A stretch of DNA of 64,000 nucleotides from Pseudomonas viridiflava (GCF_900591205.1 NZ_UUPU01000001.1:789858-853857); one strand, 5' to 3'. Positions 39,773 through 49,477 are shown, counted from the stretch's first letter. A program made the numbers and translations. Notes: generated from the sequence alone by a model not told the origin.

Positions 39773-39788
39773 GTAGGGCGATCCCTAC
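39773..39788. promoter_or_regulatory. palindrome upstream of agtA, candidate AgtR operator
   Basis: GTAGGG-CGAT-CCCTAC, a perfect 16-bp dyad, lies in the 226-bp gap between agtR and agtA, 110 bp before the agtA start. A second GC-rich inverted repeat (GCCCCC/GGGGGC, about 39825-39843) lies between it and the gene. NarL-family regulators bind short dyads of this kind. Confidence 0.4.
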
Positions 39789-39897
39789 CCCCAACCTTCC
39801 ATCCGGCTGATGCAATTCTCTCCCGGCCCCCGATTTCCGGGGGCTCGCGCCTGGACTACGCTTGTGCCACAGCAGTCCAAAACACAAAGGTGCGGGT

Positions 39898-41010
39898 ATG
39901 AGCGAGGTGGATTCAAATGATGTGCTGGTCAGCTTTCGTGGCGTGCAGAAGAGCTACGACGGCGAGAACCTGATCGTCAAGGACCTCAACCTGGAGATTC
40001 GCAAGGGCGAGTTCCTCACCTTGCTCGGGCCGTCCGGGTCGGGCAAGACCACCAGCCTGATGATGCTCGCCGGCTTTGAAACGCCGACCGCCGGTGAAAT
40101 CCAGCTGGCCGGGCGCTCCATCAACAACGTGCCGCCGCACAAGCGTGACATCGGCATGGTGTTCCAGAACTACGCATTGTTCCCGCACATGACGGTCGCC
40201 GAGAACCTCGCGTTCCCGCTGTCGGTGCGCGGCCTTAGCAAGACCGATATCAGTGAGCGGGTCAAACGCGTGCTGAGCATGGTCCAGCTCGACGCCTTCG
40301 CCCAGCGCTACCCGGCGCAACTCTCCGGCGGCCAGCAACAGCGCGTGGCCTTGGCTCGGGCGCTGGTGTTCGAGCCGCAGCTGGTGCTGATGGACGAACC
40401 CCTCGGCGCCCTCGACAAGCAACTGCGCGAACACATGCAGATGGAGATCAAGCACCTGCACCAGCGCCTCGGCGTGACAGTGGTGTACGTGACCCACGAC
40501 CAGGGTGAAGCCTTGACCATGTCCGACCGGGTGGCGGTGTTCCACCAGGGCGAGATCCAGCAGATCGCCGCGCCGCGCACGCTGTACGAAGAACCGAAAA
40601 ACACCTTTGTCGCCAACTTTATCGGCGAAAACAACCGCCTCAACGGCCGCCTGCACAGCCACACCGGCGACCGCTGTGTGGTCGAGCTGGCGCGCGGCGA
40701 GAAGGTCGAGGCGCTGGCGGTTAACGTCGGCCAGGTCGGCGGCCCGGTGACCCTGTCGGTGCGCCCGGAACGCGTGAGCCTCAATGGTTCCAGCGAAAGC
40801 TGCGTCAACCGCTTCTCCGGGCGAGTGGCGGAATTTATCTACCTGGGCGACCACGTGCGTGTGCGCCTGGAAGTCTGCGGCAAGGCCGATTTTTTTGTGA
40901 AACAACCAATTGCCGAGCTGGACCCAGCCCTGGCGGTTGGCGACGTGGTTCCGATTGGCTGGCAAGTCGAGCACGTTCGCGCGCTCGACCCACTTCTAGA
41001 GGCGAATTAA
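39898..41010 (+). CDS. agtA: ABC transporter ATP-binding protein, AgtA-type (GABA/5-aminovalerate), 370 aa
   Basis: Spermidine/putrescine-type (PotA-like) ATPase. Walker A GPSGSGKT (44-51), signature LSGGQQQR, Walker B LVLMDEP, and a C-terminal TOBE domain (about 285-355). Start at MSEVDSNDV, with AAGGTG upstream; the frame extends twelve codons further. First gene of the transport operon. The substrate assignment rests on the adjacent AgtSR and PAO1 synteny. Confidence 0.88.
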   Translation: MSEVDSNDVLVSFRGVQKSYDGENLIVKDLNLEIRKGEFLTLLGPSGSGKTTSLMMLAGFETPTAGEIQLAGRSINNVPPHKRDIGMVFQNYALFPHMTVAENLAFPLSVRGLSKTDISERVKRVLSMVQLDAFAQRYPAQLSGGQQQRVALARALVFEPQLVLMDEPLGALDKQLREHMQMEIKHLHQRLGVTVVYVTHDQGEALTMSDRVAVFHQGEIQQIAAPRTLYEEPKNTFVANFIGENNRLNGRLHSHTGDRCVVELARGEKVEALAVNVGQVGGPVTLSVRPERVSLNGSSESCVNRFSGRVAEFIYLGDHVRVRLEVCGKADFFVKQPIAELDPALAVGDVVPIGWQVEHVRALDPLLEAN

Positions 41011-41054
41011 TCGCCCCCATGGCTTCACCAACCCTGCACGTGGAGAGAACAACA

Positions 41055-42095
41055 ATGTTGAGTTCCTTGAAATATTCCGTTCTGGCATTGAGCTTGATGG
41101 GCGCGACACAGGCGATGGCCGGCCCGGACCTGACAGTCGTGTCCTTTGGCGGCGCGAACAAGGCGGCCCAGGTCAAAGCCTTCTATGCACCGTGGGAGAG
41201 CGCGGGCAACGGCAAGATCGTCGCCGGCGAGTACAACGGCGAGATGGCCAAGGTCAAAGCCATGGTCGACACCAAGAGCGTGTCCTGGGACCTGGTCGAG
41301 GTGGAATCGCCGGAACTGTCCCGTGGTTGCGACGAAGACATGTTCGAGCCGTTGGACCCGAAACTGTTCGGCAACACCGCCGACTATGTGAAAGGGGCGA
41401 TCCAGCCGTGCGGCGTGGGCTTTTTCGTATGGTCGACCGTGCTGGCCTATAACGCCGACAAGCTGACCTCGGCGCCGACCAGTTGGGCGGATTTCTGGGA
41501 CACCAAGAAATTCCCGGGCAAACGCGGCCTGCGCAAGGGCGCCAAATACACCCTGGAATTCGCCTTGATGGCCGATGGCGTAGCGCCCAAAGACGTCTAC
41601 AAAGTGCTGGCCGGCAAAGATGGCCAGGACCGAGCGTTCAAGAAGCTCGACGAACTCAAACCGTCGATCCAGTGGTGGGAAGCCGGCGCACAACCGCCGC
41701 AGTACTTGGCCTCCGGTGACGTGGTGATGAGCTCGGCCTACAACGGCCGCATCGCCGCCGTACAGAAAGAGAGCAACCTGAAAGTGGTGTGGAACGGCGG
41801 CATCTATGACTTCGATGCCTGGGCCATTCCAAAAGGGTTGGCCAAGGACCGCGCCGAAGCGGCGAAGAAATTCATCGCTTTCTCGGTCGCACCGCAGCAG
41901 CAGAAGATCTACTCGGAAAACATCGCCTACGGCCCGGCCAATACCCAGGCCGTGCCGTTGCTGGCCAAGGATGTGCTGAAGGACATGCCGACCACCCCGG
42001 AAAACATCGCCAACCAGGTGCAGATCGACGTGAGCTTCTGGGCGGATAACGGCGAGCAGTTGGAGCAGCGCTTCAACTCCTGGGCTGCCAAGTAA
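41055..42095 (+). CDS. agtB: ABC transporter periplasmic binding protein, AgtB-type, 346 aa
   Basis: Secreted PotD-like solute receptor. Signal peptide MLSSLKYSVLALSLMGATQAMA, then DLTVVSFGGANKAAQVKAFY and SWDLVEVESPEL, typical of polyamine/aminoacid receptors. Preceded by GGAGAG. Lies 44 bp after agtA; a REPIN separates it from the permease genes. Confidence 0.88.
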   Translation: MLSSLKYSVLALSLMGATQAMAGPDLTVVSFGGANKAAQVKAFYAPWESAGNGKIVAGEYNGEMAKVKAMVDTKSVSWDLVEVESPELSRGCDEDMFEPLDPKLFGNTADYVKGAIQPCGVGFFVWSTVLAYNADKLTSAPTSWADFWDTKKFPGKRGLRKGAKYTLEFALMADGVAPKDVYKVLAGKDGQDRAFKKLDELKPSIQWWEAGAQPPQYLASGDVVMSSAYNGRIAAVQKESNLKVVWNGGIYDFDAWAIPKGLAKDRAEAAKKFIAFSVAPQQQKIYSENIAYGPANTQAVPLLAKDVLKDMPTTPENIANQVQIDVSFWADNGEQLEQRFNSWAAK

Positions 42096-42117
42096 TAGCT
42101 CATTGCAGTTGAGCTTT

Positions 42118-42248
42118 TGTGGCGAGGGGGCTTGCCCCCGTTGGGGTGCGAAGCAACCCCGGTGAAGTCACCGCGATTCACCGATCCGGCGCGGCGCCTG
42201 GTTTTGGGGCTGCTGCGCAGCCCAACGCGGGCAAGCCCGCTCGCCACA
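42118..42248. repeat. REPIN with additional hairpins, inside the agt operon
   Basis: Outer arms TGTGGCGAGGGGGCTTGCCC and GGGCAAGCCCGCTCGCCACA, with inner hairpins GTTGGGG...CCCC and GGGGCTGC...GCAGCCC and a GGTGAAGTCACC dyad. It is the TGGCGAGGGGGCTTGCCCCCGTTGGGG subtype, larger than the simple REPINs elsewhere. It sits between agtB and agtC, where it may protect or limit the mRNA and favour higher expression of the binding protein. Confidence 0.85.
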
Positions 42249-42304
42249 GGTTTTGTCGTATAGCGCAAGACTGTTGTCTTTTTTCAGTATTTCCGGAGTC
42301 AGCC

Positions 42305-43552
42305 ATGGCCATTGCCGTTCCCTCCAACGAGGTCAACAGCCCCACCCTCAAGCAGCGCCTGGCGCGTGCCGAGCGGCTCAATCGCTGGAAGGCCCAGGCC
42401 CTGATCGCGCCGCTGGTGCTGTTTTTGCTGTTGGTGTTCCTGGTGCCGATCGTGGCGCTGCTCTACAAGAGCGTCGGCAACCCGGAAGTGGTAGGCGGTT
42501 TGCCGCGTACCGTAGTAGCGGTAAAGACCTGGGACGGTCGTGGTCTGCCGGGTGAACCGGTGTATCAGGCCCTCAGCGAAGACCTGGGCGAGGCGCGCAA
42601 AAACCAGACCCTGGGCGACCTGTCCAAACGCTTGAACATGGAACTGGCCGGCTATCGCAGCCTGCTGACCAAAACCGCGCGGGCGCTGCCGTTTACCGAA
42701 GCGCCTGCCTCTTATAAAGAAGCGCTGGAAAACCTCGACGAACGTTGGGGCGACCCGGCGTACTGGCAGGCGATCCGGCGTAATACCAGCAGCCTCACGC
42801 CGTATTACCTGCTGGCGGCCGTCGATCACCGTATCGACGACCTCGGTGAAGTGGCCCCGGCCACCCCGGACCAGGCGATCTACCTGGACATCTTCGCGCG
42901 CACCTTCTGGATGGGCCTGGTGATCACCGCCGTCTGCCTGTTGCTGGCCTACCCCCTGGCGTACCTGCTGGCCAACCTGCCGGCGCGTAAAAGTAACCTG
43001 TTGATGATTCTGGTGTTGCTGCCGTTCTGGACCTCGATCCTGGTGCGGGTGGCGGCGTGGATCGTGCTGCTGCAGTCCGGCGGGTTGATCAACAGCGCCC
43101 TGATGGGCCTGGGGCTGGTGGATAAACCGGTGGAGCTGGTGTTCAACCGTACCGGGGTCTACATCTCCATGGTGCACATCCTGCTGCCGTTCATGATTCT
43201 GCCGATCTACAGCGTGATGAAAGGCATCTCGCCCACTTATATGCGGGCGGCGATTTCCCTGGGTTGCCACCCGTTCGCGAGTTTCTGGCGCGTGTACTTC
43301 CCGCAGACCTATGCCGGGGTCGGCGCCGGTTGCCTGCTGGTGTTCATCCTGGCAATTGGTTACTACATCACACCGGCACTGCTGGGCAGCCCGAACGATC
43401 AGATGGTCAGCTACTTCGTGGCCTTCTACACCAACACCAGCATCAACTGGGGTATGGCCACGGCCTTGGGCGGCTTGCTGCTGCTGGCGACGGTGGTGCT
43501 GTACCTGATCTACAACCGGCTGGTGGGCGCCAGTCGCCTGCGCCTGAGCTGA
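42305..43552 (+). CDS. agtC: ABC transporter permease, AgtC-type, 415 aa
   Basis: PotB-like inner-membrane permease. The first membrane helix (ALIAPLVLFLLLVFLVPIVALLY) is followed by an unusually long periplasmic loop (about 55-205), then five helices and the EAA-type cytoplasmic loop (YMRAAISLGCHPFASFWRVYFP) that contacts the ATPase. The start at MAIAVPSNEVNSP (42305) is preferred because the upstream frame lies in the REPIN. Confidence 0.88.
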   Translation: MAIAVPSNEVNSPTLKQRLARAERLNRWKAQALIAPLVLFLLLVFLVPIVALLYKSVGNPEVVGGLPRTVVAVKTWDGRGLPGEPVYQALSEDLGEARKNQTLGDLSKRLNMELAGYRSLLTKTARALPFTEAPASYKEALENLDERWGDPAYWQAIRRNTSSLTPYYLLAAVDHRIDDLGEVAPATPDQAIYLDIFARTFWMGLVITAVCLLLAYPLAYLLANLPARKSNLLMILVLLPFWTSILVRVAAWIVLLQSGGLINSALMGLGLVDKPVELVFNRTGVYISMVHILLPFMILPIYSVMKGISPTYMRAAISLGCHPFASFWRVYFPQTYAGVGAGCLLVFILAIGYYITPALLGSPNDQMVSYFVAFYTNTSINWGMATALGGLLLLATVVLYLIYNRLVGASRLRLS

Positions 43553-43564
43553 GGAGACCTTGCG

Positions 43565-44389
43565 ATGCTGAGCCCTTATATGTCACCGGTGGAACGGGTG
43601 TGGTTCTACAGCTTGCGGATTCTGTGCGGCTTGATCCTGCTGTTCCTGATTTTGCCCGTGCTGGTGATCATCCCGCTGTCGTTCAACAGCGGCAGTTTCC
43701 TGGTGTACCCGCTGCAAGGCTTCTCGCTGCACTGGTATCAGGACTTCTTCAACTCGGCCGAATGGATGCGTGCGCTGAAGAACAGCATCATCGTCGCCCC
43801 GGCGGCCACGGTGCTGGCCATGGTGTTCGGCACCCTGGCGGCCATCGGCCTGACCCGCGGGAATTTCCCCGGCAAGGCGCTGGTCATGGCCCTGGTGATT
43901 TCGCCGATGGTGGTGCCGGTGGTGATCATCGGCGTGGCCAGTTACCTGTTCTTTGCGCCGTTGGGCCTGGGCAACAGCTTTTTCTCGCTGATCGTGGTGC
44001 ACGCCGTGCTCGGCGTACCGTTTGTGATCATCACGGTGTCGGCGACCTTGCAGGGCTTCAACCATAACCTGGTGCGGGCGGCGGCCAGCCTGGGCGCTTC
44101 GCCGTTGACCGCATTTCGTCGGGTGACCTTGCCGTTGATCGCGCCGGGGGTGATTTCCGGGGCGCTGTTCGCCTTTGCCACCTCGTTCGATGAGGTGGTG
44201 GTGACGCTGTTCCTCGCCGGCCCCGAGCAAGCGACCCTGCCACGCCAGATGTTCAGCGGTATCCGCGAGAACCTCAGCCCGACGATTGCTGCAGCCGCGA
44301 CCCTGCTGATTGCGTTCTCGGTGTTGCTGTTGCTGACCCTGGAATGGCTGCGCGGGCGCAGCGAGAAACTGCGTACCGCGCAGGTGTAA
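43565..44389 (+). CDS. agtD: ABC transporter permease, AgtD-type, 274 aa
   Basis: PotC-like permease with six predicted helices and the EAA loop LVRAAASLGASPLTAFRRVTLP (about 158-179). Twelve bases follow the agtC stop. Completes the four-gene transporter. A compound REPIN follows. Confidence 0.88.
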   Translation: MLSPYMSPVERVWFYSLRILCGLILLFLILPVLVIIPLSFNSGSFLVYPLQGFSLHWYQDFFNSAEWMRALKNSIIVAPAATVLAMVFGTLAAIGLTRGNFPGKALVMALVISPMVVPVVIIGVASYLFFAPLGLGNSFFSLIVVHAVLGVPFVIITVSATLQGFNHNLVRAAASLGASPLTAFRRVTLPLIAPGVISGALFAFATSFDEVVVTLFLAGPEQATLPRQMFSGIRENLSPTIAAAATLLIAFSVLLLLTLEWLRGRSEKLRTAQV

Positions 44390-44408
44390 CGGCCACATCC
44401 AATCCACT

Positions 44409-44511
44409 CTGGGAGCTGGCTTGTGTGGGAGCCGGGCTTGCCCGCGATGCAGGCACGTCGGTTTTTCAGTCACACCGAGGTGATGCTATCGCAGGCAAGC
44501 CAGCTCCCACA
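44409..44511. repeat. compound REPIN after agtD (nested REP subtypes)
   Basis: The right arm GCAGGCAAGCCAGCTCCCAC matches a left arm fragment GGGAGCTGGCTTG at 44411-44423, but that left arm is interrupted by a second complete REP of another subtype (TGTGGGAGCCGGGCTTGCCC, 44423-44442). So one half of an older REPIN has been overlaid by a different REP. Confidence 0.8.
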
Positions 44512-44600
44512 CCGTTCGCCCATTCAGTGGGTGAATGCAAGACAACCAGCCTAAGTCAGCTACTCTTGTGCCAGCCCATCACTAATAAGAGGCCGCGCAC

Positions 44601-45749
44601 ATGAGTACTTCCTCATTCAAGATCGCCCACAAACTGCTGACCGGCGCCGGTGCCATCGAGCAACTGGCCTTTGAACTCACGCGCCTGGATGTGGATAACC
44701 CGTTGATCGTCACCGATGCCGCGCTGGTCAAGTCCGGCACCGTGGCGCTGGCGCTGGCGCATCTGGGTGATCGCACTTACGAAATCTTTGATCGCGTACT
44801 GCCCGACCCGGAAATCGCCATCGTCGAAGATTGCATGCGCGTGTACCGCGAAGGTGGGCATGACGGCCTGATTGGTGTGGGGGGTGGCAGCGCCATTGAT
44901 ATCGCCAAAAGCGTGGCGGCCTATGCCGGTTACCACGGCGCGCTGGCGGACTTGTTCGGCGTCGACCAGGTGCCACGCAAGGGCCCGCCGCTGATCGCCA
45001 TCCCCACCACGGCGGGCACCGGCTCGGAGGTGACCAATGTGGCGATTCTCTCGGACAAGGCCGCGCAACTGAAAAAGGGCATCGTCAGCGATTACCTGCT
45101 GCCGGATGTTGCGTTGATCAGCCCGCAAATGACCCTGACTTGCCCGCGCAGTGTCACCGCCGCCAGTGGCGTGGATGCGCTGGTGCATGCGATCGAGTCC
45201 TACCTGTCGCTGAACGCCTCGCCGATCACCGACGCCCTGGCCATTGGCGCGATCAAACTGATTGCCAGGGCACTGCCCAAAGCCTATGCCAACCCGGCCA
45301 ATTTGCAGGCCCGCGATGACATGGCTACCGCCAGCCTGATGGCTGGCATGGCCTTCGGCAATGCCGGGGTGGGCGCGGTGCATGCGCTGGCCTACCCGCT
45401 GGGCGGGCGCTTCAATATCGCCCATGGCGTCAGCAATGCCTTGCTGCTGCCCTATGTGATGCACTGGAACAAACTGGCCTGCGTGGAGCGCATGCAGGAC
45501 ATTGCCCAGGCCATGGGCGTGAATGTGAGCGGGCTGAGTGCCAACGATGCCGCCGACCAGGCCGTCGAGGCGATGACGCGACTGTGTGCCGCTGTGGAGA
45601 TCCCGTCGGGCCTGCGTAGCTTCGGGGTTCCGGAAGACGCAATCCCCGCCATGGCCACGGAAGCTGCGGGTATCGAACGCCTGATGCGCAACAACCCGCG
45701 CAAGCTCAGCGCGGCGGATATCGAGAAAATCTACCGGGCCGCGTTCTAG
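44601..45749 (+). CDS. iron-containing (group III) alcohol dehydrogenase, 382 aa
   Basis: NAD(P)-dependent alcohol dehydrogenase of the Fe-ADH fold. Nucleotide region GVGGGSAIDIAKSVA (about 93-107), IPTTAGTGSEVT (about 134-145) and metal ligands in GVDALVHAIE and HALAYPLGGRFNIAHG. The family includes 4-hydroxybutyrate, butanol and glycerol-type dehydrogenases, and the substrate cannot be told from sequence. It is adjacent to a presumed GABA/5-aminovalerate transporter, which makes an omega-hydroxyacid substrate attractive but unproven. Confidence 0.92.
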   Translation: MSTSSFKIAHKLLTGAGAIEQLAFELTRLDVDNPLIVTDAALVKSGTVALALAHLGDRTYEIFDRVLPDPEIAIVEDCMRVYREGGHDGLIGVGGGSAIDIAKSVAAYAGYHGALADLFGVDQVPRKGPPLIAIPTTAGTGSEVTNVAILSDKAAQLKKGIVSDYLLPDVALISPQMTLTCPRSVTAASGVDALVHAIESYLSLNASPITDALAIGAIKLIARALPKAYANPANLQARDDMATASLMAGMAFGNAGVGAVHALAYPLGGRFNIAHGVSNALLLPYVMHWNKLACVERMQDIAQAMGVNVSGLSANDAADQAVEAMTRLCAAVEIPSGLRSFGVPEDAIPAMATEAAGIERLMRNNPRKLSAADIEKIYRAAF

Positions 45750-45833
45750 CCATTGAGCCAGGTCACGGTGCGCGCAGCAAAGCATGAGGTATACAATGCG
45801 CGCCATCGTGATTTAGCTCAAAAAAGGTGCGTC

Positions 45834-46508
45834 ATGCAGCCCTTCGTTATTGCTCCATCAATTCTCTCTGCCGATTTCGCCCGCCTGGGTGAGGAAGTGG
45901 ACAAGGTGTTGGCCGCCGGTGCCGACTTTGTGCACTTCGATGTGATGGACAACCATTACGTGCCCAACCTGACCATCGGCCCGATGGTCTGCGCGGCATT
46001 GCGCAAGTACGGCATCACCGCGCCGATCGACGCGCACCTGATGGTCAGCCCGGTGGATCGCATCGTCGGTGACTTCATCGAAGCCGGTGCGACTTACATC
46101 ACCTTCCACCCGGAAGCCACGCTGCACGTGGACCGCACCCTGCAACTGATCCGCGAAGGCGGCTGCAAGGCGGGCCTGGTGTTCAACCCGGCCACCCCGC
46201 TGAGCGTGCTCGAGTACGTGATGGACAAGGTCGACATGGTGCTGCTGATGAGCGTCAACCCAGGCTTTGGCGGGCAAAAGTTCATTCCCGGCACGCTGAA
46301 CAAGCTGCGCGAAGCCCGCGCCCTGATCGACGCCTCGGGCCGCGATATCCGCCTGGAAATCGACGGCGGGGTCAACGTCAACAATATTCGTGAAATCGCC
46401 GCTGCCGGTGCCGACACCTTTGTGGCCGGCTCGGCGATCTTCAACGCCCCGGATTATCAGGAAGTCATCGACAAGATGCGCGCAGAACTGGCGTTGGCGC
46501 GTCCATGA
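45834..46508 (+). CDS. rpe: ribulose-phosphate 3-epimerase, 224 aa
   Basis: Interconverts ribulose-5-P and xylulose-5-P in the pentose phosphate pathway. TIM-barrel motifs [52 protein letters not shown] and IDGGVN are all present. The start [14 protein letters not shown] has AAAGGTG upstream. Overlaps gph by 4 bp (ATGA). Confidence 0.98.
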   Translation: MQPFVIAPSILSADFARLGEEVDKVLAAGADFVHFDVMDNHYVPNLTIGPMVCAALRKYGITAPIDAHLMVSPVDRIVGDFIEAGATYITFHPEATLHVDRTLQLIREGGCKAGLVFNPATPLSVLEYVMDKVDMVLLMSVNPGFGGQKFIPGTLNKLREARALIDASGRDIRLEIDGGVNVNNIREIAAAGADTFVAGSAIFNAPDYQEVIDKMRAELALARP

Positions 46509-47323
46509 GCGGCTTCGAGCAGCTGTTCCCCGGCAAACTGCCACGGCTGGTGATGTTCGATCTGGACGGTACGTTGATCGACTCGGTGCCTGACCTGGCG
46601 GCGGCGGTGGACGAAATGCTGCTCAAGCTGGGGCGCAAGCCGGCGGGCATCGAATCGGTACGTGAGTGGGTCGGCAACGGCGTGCAGATGCTGGTACGCC
46701 GGGCCCTGGCCAACCACATCGACGCCGAGGGCGTGGATGACGTTGAGGCCGAGCATGCCCTGGAGTTGTTCAACGCCGCCTATGAAGACGGCCATGAACT
46801 CACCGTGGTCTACCCCGGCGTGCGCGACACCCTCAAATGGCTGAGCAAGCAGGGCGTGGAAATGGCCCTGATCACCAACAAGCCGGAGCGCTTCGTCGCG
46901 CCGCTGTTGGACCAGATGAAAATCGGCCGGTATTTCCGCTGGATCATCGGCGGCGACACCTTGGCGCAGAAGAAACCTGACCCGGCGGCGCTGTTTTTCG
47001 TGATGAAAATGGCCAATATCCCGGCTTCGCAGTCATTGTTTGTCGGCGATTCGCGCAGTGATGTGTTGGCGGCGAAGGCCGCTGGCGTGCAGTGCGTGGC
47101 CTTGAGTTACGGCTATAACCATGGTCGGCCGATCGCCGAAGAGTCGCCTGCGCTGGTGATTGATGACCTGCGACTGCTAATCCCCGGTTGCTTGGGAGCT
47201 GGCGCTGAGATAACGTTGCCCGACATTGATCCGTCCCCTTCTGGAAATTCCATCGTGGTGGTCACTCGCAAACTCTGGATGAAAGTCATCAAGGCCCTGG
47301 CCCGCTGGCGTTGGCGCGCCTGA
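46505..47323 (+). CDS. gph: phosphoglycolate phosphatase Gph, 272 aa
   Basis: HAD-superfamily phosphatase that clears 2-phosphoglycolate. Motif [10 protein letters not shown] (residues about 19-27), motif II ITNKPE, motif [15 protein letters not shown] and [15 protein letters not shown]. It carries about 40 residues beyond the core HAD fold, and the last 14 codons coincide with the in-frame trp leader peptide. Coupled to rpe. Confidence 0.95.
   Translation: MSGFEQLFPGKLPRLVMFDLDGTLIDSVPDLAAAVDEMLLKLGRKPAGIESVREWVGNGVQMLVRRALANHIDAEGVDDVEAEHALELFNAAYEDGHELTVVYPGVRDTLKWLSKQGVEMALITNKPERFVAPLLDQMKIGRYFRWIIGGDTLAQKKPDPAALFFVMKMANIPASQSLFVGDSRSDVLAAKAAGVQCVALSYGYNHGRPIAEESPALVIDDLRLLIPGCLGAGAEITLPDIDPSPSGNSIVVVTRKLWMKVIKALARWRWRA
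47279..47323 (+). CDS. trpL: trp leader peptide TrpL ([14 protein letters not shown]), nested in gph 3' end
   Basis: An internal ATG in the gph frame encodes a 14-residue peptide with two Trp codons (47306-47308 and 47312-47314) separated by Arg, ending at the gph TGA. The position, 68 bp before trpE, is right for an attenuation leader; trpE attenuation has been reported in P. putida. A small hairpin GCCGC/GCGGC (47333-47345) follows, without a clear U-run, so the terminator is not convincing. A possible promoter TTGCTT (47188) - 17 bp - TAACGT (47211) lies within gph. Confidence 0.6.
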   Translation: MKVIKALARWRWRA

Positions 47324-47391
47324 CTGATCCTGGCCGCGCTGCGGCACGTTTGCATACCTGACTGTTAGACCCTCACGCCACGAGGCACATC

Positions 47392-48873
47392 ATGATCCGC
47401 GAAGAATTCCTGCGTTTGGCCGCTGCCGGCTATAACCGCATTCCCCTGGCCTGCGAAACCCTGGCCGACTTCGATACGCCGCTGTCGATCTACCTGAAAC
47501 TGGCCGACGAGCCCAATTCCTATCTGCTGGAATCGGTTCAGGGCGGCGAGAAGTGGGGCCGTTACTCGATTATCGGCCTGCCGTGCCGCACCGTGCTGCG
47601 GGTGTACGACCATCATGTGAGCATCACCCATGATGGCGTCGAGATCGAAAGCCATGACGTCGAAGACCCGCTGGCCTTTGTCGAAACCTTCAAAGCGCGC
47701 TACAACGTGCCGACCATCCCCGGCCTGCCGCGTTTCAACGGCGGCCTGGTGGGGTACTTCGGCTACGACTGCGTGCGCTACGTGGAAAAACGCCTGGGCA
47801 AATGCCCGAACCCGGACCCGCTGGGCGTGCCGGACATTCTGCTGATGGTCTCCGACGCCGTGGTGGTGTTCGACAACCTCGCCGGCAAGATGCACGCGAT
47901 TGTGCTGGCCGACCCGGCCCAGGCCGACGCTTTCGAGCACGGCCAGGCCGGCCTCGAAGCCCTGCTGGAAAAACTGCGCCAGCCGATCACCCCGCGGCGC
48001 GGCCTGGACCTCAGCCGTCCGCCAGCGGCCGACCCGATCTTTCGTTCAAGCTTTACCCAGGATGACTACGAGCGCGCAGTCGATACCATCAAGGAATACA
48101 TCCTCGCTGGTGACTGCATGCAGGTGGTGCCGTCGCAACGCATGTCCATCGACTTCAAGGCTGCGCCGATCGACCTGTACCGTGCGCTGCGTTGCTTCAA
48201 CCCGACGCCGTACATGTTCTTCTTCAACTTCGGCGACTTCCACGTGGTCGGCAGTTCTCCTGAAGTGCTGGTGCGCGTCGAGGACAACCAGATCACCGTG
48301 CGCCCGATTGCCGGTACTCGCCCGCGTGGTGCGACCGAAGAAGCCGACCTGGCGCTGGAAAAAGACCTGCTCAGCGATGACAAAGAGATCGCCGAACACC
48401 TGATGCTCATCGACCTGGGCCGCAACGACACAGGGCGCGTCTCGGAAATCGGTTCGGTGAAACTCACTGAAAAGATGGTGATCGAGCGTTATTCCAATGT
48501 GATGCACATCGTGTCCAACGTCACCGGCGAGCTGAAGGCCGGGCTGACTGCGATGGACGCACTGCGGGCGATCCTGCCGGCGGGCACCTTGTCGGGCGCA
48601 CCGAAGATCCGTGCGATGGAAATCATCGACGAGCTGGAGCCGGTCAAGCGTGGCGTCTACGGCGGCGCTGTGGGTTATTTCGCCTGGAACGGCAACATGG
48701 ACACCGCCATTGCGATTCGCACGGCGGTGATCAAGGACGGGGAATTGCATGTGCAGGCGGGTGGCGGGATCGTCGCCGACTCGGTGCCGGCCCTCGAATG
48801 GGAAGAAACCCTGAACAAGCGCCGCGCGATGTTCCGCGCCGTTGCGCTGGCTGAACAGACCCCTAATTCTTGA
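47392..48873 (+). CDS. trpE: anthranilate synthase component I TrpE, 493 aa
   Basis: Chorismate-using subunit of anthranilate synthase, the first step of tryptophan synthesis. N-terminal tryptophan-feedback site region ([16 protein letters not shown], where the LLES-type motif lies), and C-terminal chorismate-binding domain with [30 protein letters not shown] and [15 protein letters not shown]. Only 10 bp separate it from trpG. Confidence 0.98.
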   Translation: MIREEFLRLAAAGYNRIPLACETLADFDTPLSIYLKLADEPNSYLLESVQGGEKWGRYSIIGLPCRTVLRVYDHHVSITHDGVEIESHDVEDPLAFVETFKARYNVPTIPGLPRFNGGLVGYFGYDCVRYVEKRLGKCPNPDPLGVPDILLMVSDAVVVFDNLAGKMHAIVLADPAQADAFEHGQAGLEALLEKLRQPITPRRGLDLSRPPAADPIFRSSFTQDDYERAVDTIKEYILAGDCMQVVPSQRMSIDFKAAPIDLYRALRCFNPTPYMFFFNFGDFHVVGSSPEVLVRVEDNQITVRPIAGTRPRGATEEADLALEKDLLSDDKEIAEHLMLIDLGRNDTGRVSEIGSVKLTEKMVIERYSNVMHIVSNVTGELKAGLTAMDALRAILPAGTLSGAPKIRAMEIIDELEPVKRGVYGGAVGYFAWNGNMDTAIAIRTAVIKDGELHVQAGGGIVADSVPALEWEETLNKRRAMFRAVALAEQTPNS

Positions 48874-48883
48874 GGTTTCCCCC

Positions 48884-49477
48884 ATGTTGCTGATGATTGA
48901 TAACTACGACTCCTTTACCTACAACGTGGTGCAGTACCTGGGCGAGCTGGGTGCCGAGGTCAAGGTGGTGCGCAACGACGAACTGAGCGTGGCGCAAATC
49001 GCGGCGCTCAACCCGGAGCGTATCGTGGTATCGCCGGGTCCCTGCACGCCGACCGAGGCGGGTATTTCCCTTGAGGCGATCCAGTATTTCGCCGGCAAGC
49101 TGCCGATCCTGGGCGTGTGCCTGGGGCATCAGTCCATCGGCCAGGCATTTGGCGGTGACGTGGTGCGTGCGCGCCAAGTGATGCACGGCAAGACCAGCCC
49201 GGTGTTCCACAATGATGTGGGCGTGTTTCATGGCCTGAACCTGCCGGTGACGGTAACCCGCTACCATTCGTTGGTGGTCAAGCGTGAGACTCTGCCGGAC
49301 TGCCTGGAGTTGACCGCCTGGACCCAGCTAGAGGACGGCTCGGTCGATGAGATCATGGGCCTGCGCCACAAGACACTGAATATCGAAGGGGTGCAATTTC
49401 ACCCCGAGTCGATCCTGACCGAGCAGGGCTACGAGCTGTTCGCCAACTTTCTCAAGCAGAGCGGCGGCACGCGCTAA
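48884..49477 (+). CDS. trpG: anthranilate synthase component II TrpG (glutamine amidotransferase), 197 aa
   Basis: Supplies ammonia from glutamine to TrpE. Class I amidotransferase triad: catalytic Cys in LGVCLGHQ, plus HPES near the C-terminus; N-terminus [23 protein letters not shown], overlapping the trpE stop, is its ribosome site. In pseudomonads this protein may also serve folate (pabA-like) synthesis. Confidence 0.98.
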   Translation: MLLMIDNYDSFTYNVVQYLGELGAEVKVVRNDELSVAQIAALNPERIVVSPGPCTPTEAGISLEAIQYFAGKLPILGVCLGHQSIGQAFGGDVVRARQVMHGKTSPVFHNDVGVFHGLNLPVTVTRYHSLVVKRETLPDCLELTAWTQLEDGSVDEIMGLRHKTLNIEGVQFHPESILTEQGYELFANFLKQSGGTR

